A stretch of 9,051 nt of DNA from Collinsella sp. (GTDB taxonomy: Bacteria; Actinomycetota; Coriobacteriia; Coriobacteriales; Coriobacteriaceae). The notes beneath the pieces are model-generated. The model had not been told where the DNA came from. It did no database searches and was given only the letters and a program-made list of their open reading frames with translations. The stretch is taken from positions 1 through 9,051 of the forward strand of contig WGSR01000051.1 of assembly GCA_014871545.1 (NCBI GenBank), written 5' to 3'. The position numbers and the translations under genes are program-made. The stretch's first letter is position 1. Each line of letters starts with the position of its first letter. Below are positions 5,038-9,051 of this stretch, piece by piece.

Positions 5038-6099
5038 ATGGAGAGGATACTCGGCGTTAATCTCTCTGGCTGGTTTATTCCCGAGCCTTGGGTGACCCCG
5101 TCGCTATACGCGGCGACCGGTGCATCCAACGCGGCCGAGCTGCAGGAGGCCATGGGCACCGCCGCCTATAACGAGCGCATGCGCCGTCATTACGAGACGT
5201 TTGTGAGCGAGGACGATTTCCGTCGCATGGCGCAGATCGGCCTCAACGCCGTGCGTCTGCCGGTGCCCTGGTATGCCTTTGGCTCGCAGGAGTCCGATGC
5301 GTCCTACATCTCGGTTGTCGACTACATCGACCGTGCAATTGAGTGGGCTGCCAAGTACAACATCCGCGTGCTGCTCGATCTGGCAACTGTGCCCGGTGGC
5401 CAGGGCGATTCCAACGATTCGCCCACCACGCCGGAGGCTGTCGCCGAGTGGCATTCGTCCACTAACGGCCGCCATGTCGCACTCGACGTGCTCGAGCGCT
5501 TGGCCGAGCGTTACGGCGAGGCCGAGAGCCTGCTGGGCATTGAGCTGCTGGATACGCCGCAGATGAGTGTCCGCAAGAGTCTCTTTGCCATGACGGATGG
5601 CATTCCGGCTCACTACCTGCGCAATTTCTATCGCGATGCCTACGAGCTCGTCCGTTCGTATATGCCCGAGGATAAGATCGTCGTCTTCTCGTCTTCGGGG
5701 CATCCCAGCGAGTGGAAGCATTTTATGCGCGGCGCTAAGTACAAGAACGTCTACATGGACCTTCACCTGTACCATTACCGCGACGAACATGCGCTCGACA
5801 TCACGAGCCCCCGCGGGCTGACGACGGCGATTTCGCGCAACAAGCGCGAGCTTAAAGAGGCGATTTCGACTGGGTTCCCCGTGCTGGTGGGCGAATGGTC
5901 GGGCGCGGCGATCTTTGCCAACTCGTCGGTTACGCCCGAGGGCCGCAATGCCTACGAGCGCGTGTTTATCGCCAACCAGCTGGCTTCGTTTGCGCCGGCT
6001 GCCGGCTGGTTCTTCCAAACGTGGAAGACCGAGAAGCGCATTGCAGCATGGGACGCCCGCGCGGCGCTCGGTACGCTCGAGCGCGGCATGATTGAATAG
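5038..6099 (+). CDS. GH5-like (subfamily 9-type) protein with altered catalytic residues
   Basis: 353 residues from ATG 5038, with AAGGGGG five bases upstream (GTG 5035 is also possible). There is no signal peptide, so it should be cytoplasmic. The opening GVNLSGWFIPEPWVTPSL (6-23) strongly resembles the N-terminus of exo-beta-1,3-glucanase-type GH5 proteins. Later landmarks fit a TIM barrel: NAVRLPVPW (Arg73), LDLATVPGGQ (113-122), IELLDTPQ (168-175), MDLHLYHY (His243, Tyr245), LVGEWSGA (nucleophile-type Glu286) and GWFFQTWKTE (323-332). In active relatives the fourth strand ends NEP, with Glu as acid/base; here it reads DTP, so Thr173 replaces that Glu. The usual LDLHGAPG His and the Trp of FWTWKTE also appear to be replaced, by Ala116 and Gln327. 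It may be a pseudoenzyme or have altered chemistry. rsmI follows after six bases. Confidence 0.82.
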   Translation: MERILGVNLSGWFIPEPWVTPSLYAATGASNAAELQEAMGTAAYNERMRRHYETFVSEDDFRRMAQIGLNAVRLPVPWYAFGSQESDASYISVVDYIDRAIEWAAKYNIRVLLDLATVPGGQGDSNDSPTTPEAVAEWHSSTNGRHVALDVLERLAERYGEAESLLGIELLDTPQMSVRKSLFAMTDGIPAHYLRNFYRDAYELVRSYMPEDKIVVFSSSGHPSEWKHFMRGAKYKNVYMDLHLYHYRDEHALDITSPRGLTTAISRNKRELKEAISTGFPVLVGEWSGAAIFANSSVTPEGRNAYERVFIANQLASFAPAAGWFFQTWKTEKRIAAWDARAALGTLERGMIE

Positions 6100-6105
6100 G
6101 TTGAT

Positions 6106-6984
6106 ATGACGCAAAACAGCGCCCATACGGGCAAACTCTATGTGGTCGGCACGCCCATCGGCAACCTGGGCGACCTGTCTCCGCGCGTTGGCGAGGCGTT
6201 TGCCGCCGCCGATGCCATCTGCTGCGAAGACACGCGTGTGACGTCAAAGCTGCTGATGCACCTGGGCATTTCCAAGCCACTTGTCCGTTGCGACGAGAAT
6301 GTGATCGCCAGCCGCGCCGCCGGCCTGGTCGACCGTCTGCTGGCGGGGGAGACCCTCGCCTTTGCCTCGGATGCCGGCATGCCGAGCGTGTCCGATCCCG
6401 GCCAGGCGCTGGTCGAGGCGGCGCGTGAGGCCGATGTGCCCGTCGAAGTTATTCCCGGGCCCTCTGCTTGCGTCACGGCACTCGTTTCGTCCGGCATTCC
6501 CTGCGAGCATTTTTTCTTCGAGGGTTTTTTGGGCCGAAAGCACGGCGACCGTGTGCGCCGTTTGCAGCGCCTTGCCGTGGTGCCCGGCGCGCTCATCTTC
6601 TACGAGTCTCCACATCGCATCGTGGCGACGCTCGAGGCCGTGGCGGAGGTCTTTCCCCAGCGTGAGGTTGCCGTCTGCCGCGAACTCACCAAGCTGCACG
6701 AGGATGTCTTGCGCGGGCCCGCTGCCCAGCTTGCCGAGGAGCTGCGTGCTCGCGGCGAGGTAAAGGGCGAGATTGCGCTGGTCATCGCGCCGCCGAGCGA
6801 GGACGAAGAGGCCGGTATCGCGCCGGTTGGCGCAGCGGCAGTAGATCCCGATGAGGCCCTGCGCGCGGATATCCGCGCCACGCTCGAGGAGGGGGAGCCC
6901 GCCTCTGCGGTGGCCAAGCGCCTGTCTCAGAAGTATTCGCGCCGCAAGCGCGATGTCTATGCCATGGTGCTCGATATGCAATAG
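6106..6984 (+). CDS. rsmI: 16S rRNA (cytidine-1402-2'-O)-methyltransferase RsmI
   Basis: 292 residues, the normal length for RsmI. It belongs to the tetrapyrrole-methylase (SAM-dependent) superfamily and 2'-O-methylates C1402 of 16S rRNA in the decoding centre, together with RsmH, which adds the N4-methyl. Visible motifs are YVVGTPIGNLGDLSPR (12-27), CCEDTRVTSKLL (39-50), FASDAGMPSVSDPG (86-99), IPGPSA (116-121), FFEGFLGRK (around 137-145) and FYESPHRI (around 165-172), which follow the family in order. The C-terminal third is a shorter helical domain rich in Lys/Arg. The start lies six bases after the GH5 stop with only a weak Shine-Dalgarno (TAGG), so translation is probably coupled. No defect is seen. 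Confidence 0.97.
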   Translation: MTQNSAHTGKLYVVGTPIGNLGDLSPRVGEAFAAADAICCEDTRVTSKLLMHLGISKPLVRCDENVIASRAAGLVDRLLAGETLAFASDAGMPSVSDPGQALVEAAREADVPVEVIPGPSACVTALVSSGIPCEHFFFEGFLGRKHGDRVRRLQRLAVVPGALIFYESPHRIVATLEAVAEVFPQREVAVCRELTKLHEDVLRGPAAQLAEELRARGEVKGEIALVIAPPSEDEEAGIAPVGAAAVDPDEALRADIRATLEEGEPASAVAKRLSQKYSRRKRDVYAMVLDMQ

Positions 6985-6985
6985 A

Positions 6986-7014
6986 TGGAGGATATCCAGC
7001 CCTTGCGCTAGAAT
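6986..7014 (+). promoter_or_regulatory. Weak candidate promoter before metG
   Basis: TAGAAT at 7009-7014 matches the -10 consensus at five of six positions; the -35 at 17-base spacing (TGGAGG, 6986-6991) is poor. An inverted repeat GAGGAT/ATCCTC (6988-6993, 7016-7021) encloses the -10. metG may thus have a secondary promoter in addition to readthrough from rsmI. I see no T-box or S-box structure in the 69-base gap. Confidence 0.35.
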
Positions 7015-7053
7015 CATCCTCTGTATGCAACGTTTTTCTGGAGGACAAACCCC

Positions 7054-8655
7054 ATGGATCAAAGCAAGCCTTCGTTCTTTATCACGACGCCCATCTACTA
7101 CGTCAACGCCGATCCGCACCTGGGCACGGCTTATTCCACCATCATCGCCGATGTTCAGGCTCGCTATCGCCGCTCCGCCGGCTATAACGTCAAGTTCCTG
7201 ACCGGCATGGACGAGCACGGCGAGAAGGTCGCCGAGGCCGCAGCCAAGCACAACATGACGCCGCAGGAGTGGACCGACAGCCAGGCCCCGCACTTCAAGG
7301 AGCTTTGGAGCAAACTCGAGATCTCCAACGATGACTTCATCCGCACCACCGAGCCGCGCCAGCATCATGCCGTGCAGTACCTGTGGGAGCGCATGAAGGA
7401 GTCCGGCTACCTGTATAAGGGCAGCTACGACGGTTGGTATTGCGTGCCTGACGAGACCTACTTCACCGACACGCAGGTCCAGAAGGGTGACGAGGAGTAC
7501 GGCAGCGTCGGCCAGCACCTGTGCCCCGACTGCCACCGTCCGCTCGAGCGCGTGCAGGAGGAGTCCTACTTCTTTAAGCTTTCCGCTTTCCAGGACAAGC
7601 TGCTCAAGCTCTATGACGAGCACCCCGACTTTGTCGAGCCCGCGTTCCGTATGAACGAGGTGCGCAGCTTTGTCGAGGGCGGCCTCAACGACCTTTCCGT
7701 GAGCCGTACGAGCTTTGACTGGGGCATTCAGGTTCCGTTTGACGAGGGCCACGTGACCTATGTGTGGTTCGACGCGCTGCTCAACTATATGACGGCTGTC
7801 GGCTACGGTGTCGATACCGACGAGGCCCGTGCCGAGCTGGCCTATCGCTGGCCCGCGCAGTTCCACATCGTGGGCAAGGACATCATCCGTTTCCACTGCG
7901 TCATTTGGCCGGCCATGCTCATGGCCATTGGCGAGGCCCTGCCCGAGCACGTCTTTGCCCATGGCTTCCTGACCGTGCGCAATGCCGAGACCGGTAAGGC
8001 CGAGAAGATGTCCAAGAGCCGTGGCAACGCCATCGCCCCGCAGGATGTCATCGATATGCTGGGCGTCGAGGGCTATCGTTATTACTTTATGACCGATGTG
8101 GTCCCCGGTACCGACGGCGCCATCAGCTTCGACCGCATGGAGCAGGTCTACAACGCCGACCTGGCCAACAGCTGGGGCAACCTTATCTCGCGTTCGCTCA
8201 ACATGAGCGGCAAGTATTTTGACGGTTGCGCGCCCGCCAAGCCCGCATCGTTCGATGCGTTCGACAACCCGCTGGCAAAGATCGCCGATGGCCTGGTCGA
8301 CCGCTACATGGCCAAGATGGACGTGCTCGATTACGGCGGAGCCAAGGATGAGGTCATGGAGCTCATCCACGCCGCCAACCACTACATCGAGGACTCCGAG
8401 CCTTGGGCACTTGCCAAGGACGAGGCCAAGGCTGACGAGCTGGCGTTTGTGATCTACAACCTGCTCGAGGCCATCCGCATTGCCGCTCACCTGCTGATGC
8501 CGCTCATGCCCCAGACTTCTGCCGAGGCTCTGCGCCGCCTGTCCTGCGAGGACGAGGCCGCGAGCGACGACCTCAAGGGCATTTGCGCTTGGGGCCTGCT
8601 TGCTGGTGGTCAGCCCGTCGAGAAGGGCGATCCGCTGTTCCCGCGTCTGGCGTAG
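7054..8655 (+). CDS. metG: Methionyl-tRNA synthetase
   Basis: 533 residues. It charges tRNA-Met with methionine in the cytoplasm. GGAGG at 7040-7044 sits nine bases before the ATG. Class I signatures are present: PHLGTAYS (21-28) for the HIGH motif, with Thr25 in place of the second His; TGMDEHG (50-56); VWFDALLNY (237-245); and EKMSKSRGN (317-325) for KMSKS. The connective-peptide knuckle has Cys130, Cys157 and Cys160, with Asp133 where four-Cys relatives have Cys. The KEESYFF-type stretch (here EESYFFKLS) follows. The C-terminal part is the helical anticodon-binding domain; there is no additional EMAP/Trbp111-type domain as in longer MetRS, so this is a short form. It is followed by a strong terminator. 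Confidence 0.97.
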   Translation: MDQSKPSFFITTPIYYVNADPHLGTAYSTIIADVQARYRRSAGYNVKFLTGMDEHGEKVAEAAAKHNMTPQEWTDSQAPHFKELWSKLEISNDDFIRTTEPRQHHAVQYLWERMKESGYLYKGSYDGWYCVPDETYFTDTQVQKGDEEYGSVGQHLCPDCHRPLERVQEESYFFKLSAFQDKLLKLYDEHPDFVEPAFRMNEVRSFVEGGLNDLSVSRTSFDWGIQVPFDEGHVTYVWFDALLNYMTAVGYGVDTDEARAELAYRWPAQFHIVGKDIIRFHCVIWPAMLMAIGEALPEHVFAHGFLTVRNAETGKAEKMSKSRGNAIAPQDVIDMLGVEGYRYYFMTDVVPGTDGAISFDRMEQVYNADLANSWGNLISRSLNMSGKYFDGCAPAKPASFDAFDNPLAKIADGLVDRYMAKMDVLDYGGAKDEVMELIHAANHYIEDSEPWALAKDEAKADELAFVIYNLLEAIRIAAHLLMPLMPQTSAEALRRLSCEDEAASDDLKGICAWGLLAGGQPVEKGDPLFPRLA

Positions 8656-8697
8656 AGACCGCGCGAGCGCCATATCGGCAATTTGCTGTTTAGCTGT

Positions 8698-8733
8698 AAG
8701 GGCATGGCCGCCACGGTCCATGCCCTTTTGTTT
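8698..8733 (+). terminator. Intrinsic terminator after metG
   Basis: AAGGGCATGG (8698-8707) pairs perfectly with CCATGCCCTT (8718-8727) over ten base pairs; CCG/CGG inside the loop can extend it by three with a bulged T. The T run TTTTGTTT follows (8726-8733). It lies 42 bases after the metG stop and 32 bases before the rsmA start. Confidence 0.92.
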
Positions 8734-8765
8734 CAAGACGCCGCCATCATGCTAAGGAGGCAACC

Positions 8766-9051
8766 ATGACAACTTCGCCTTTGGCAAACCCCACGGCCAC
8801 CAGGGAGCTGCTAGAGGAGTTTGGCCTTGCGACTAAGCATCGCCTGGGCCAGAACTTTCTAATCGACAATCATGTGATCGAGCGTATCTGCGAGCTTGCC
8901 GAGCTTGCAGGTGACGAGCGCGTACTCGAGGTGGGTCCGGGTTGCGGCACGTTGACACTTGCGTTGCTGCAGGAGGCGGCGTGCGTTACGTCGATCGAGG
9001 CCGATCCCGAGCTTGAGCCGGTGCTTGACGCCCACGCCGCCGACTATGCCA
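8766..9051 (+). CDS. rsmA: 16S rRNA dimethyladenosine transferase RsmA/KsgA (5' part, runs off the window)
   Basis: The first 95 codons are present, with AAGGAGG (8754-8760) ideally placed five bases before the ATG. RsmA dimethylates A1518 and A1519 in the 3' terminal helix of 16S rRNA during 30S maturation. The visible part has the family's N-terminal region, ATRELLEEFGLATKHRLGQNF, split here as residues 11-31, with the diagnostic LGQNFL at 27-32. The SAM-binding motif I, LEVGPGCGTLT (54-64), and the acidic motif II residue in SIEAD (Glu78) follow. The catalytic NLPY-type motif would lie beyond the end of the window. The gene is intact as far as seen. How it is transcribed is unclear because a strong terminator lies just upstream. 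Confidence 0.96.
   Translation, partial: MTTSPLANPTATRELLEEFGLATKHRLGQNFLIDNHVIERICELAELAGDERVLEVGPGCGTLTLALLQEAACVTSIEADPELEPVLDAHAADYA

Noticed and set aside
5104..6126. Minus-strand 340-codon frame
   Set aside because: Antisense shadow of the GH5-like gene.
6244..8736. Very long minus-strand open frame (830 codons)
   Set aside because: It is a shadow of rsmI and metG caused by G+C-rich codon use; the + strand proteins are unmistakable and the antisense product matches no family I know.

Overview
The window looks like chromosome of a high-G+C member of the Coriobacteriia, most like Collinsella. This is a judgement from protein character and from the gene order rsmI-metG-rsmA; no database search was possible. 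Every gene is on the + strand.

Positions 1-4506 hold the distal half of a Tad/Flp (type IVb) pilus locus. It starts with the last codons of a TadC-like inner-membrane protein, followed by a Flp pilin, an unrecognised single-pass membrane protein, a second short Flp-like pseudopilin, a TadE-like pseudopilin, a 717-residue TadG-like protein, another TadE-like pseudopilin and a small DUF192-like protein. The genes overlap or nearly touch throughout, so they are probably one translationally coupled operon. Four of the products share the same prepilin-type site, E-(E/D)-x-A|Q-x-T-x-E, with Ala instead of the usual Gly before the predicted cut. The TadG-like protein carries a degenerate fifth copy and, in its large external part, an H/C-C-x-x-C motif that looks metal-binding. 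The proposed joint role is assembly of a surface pilus and its minor subunits.

Positions 4507-5037 have no protein gene. They contain a tRNA-Phe(GAA) gene with its own stable-RNA promoter (a near-consensus UP element, TTGACC and TATACT), a small leader hairpin and a strong intrinsic terminator with a GCAA loop. Beyond the terminator are a long imperfect hairpin, a one-helical-turn direct repeat, a TetR-type palindrome, a -10 element and a leader hairpin, all in front of the next operon.

Positions 5038-8733 appear to be a second operon: a cytoplasmic GH5-like protein whose catalytic acid/base Glu seems to be replaced, rsmI (16S rRNA C1402 2'-O-methyltransferase) and metG (methionyl-tRNA synthetase), closed by a strong terminator. 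rsmA/ksgA (16S rRNA dimethyladenosine transferase) starts only 32 bases after that terminator and runs off the window. This half is mostly translation and ribosome-maturation housekeeping, with the GH5-like protein as the outlier.
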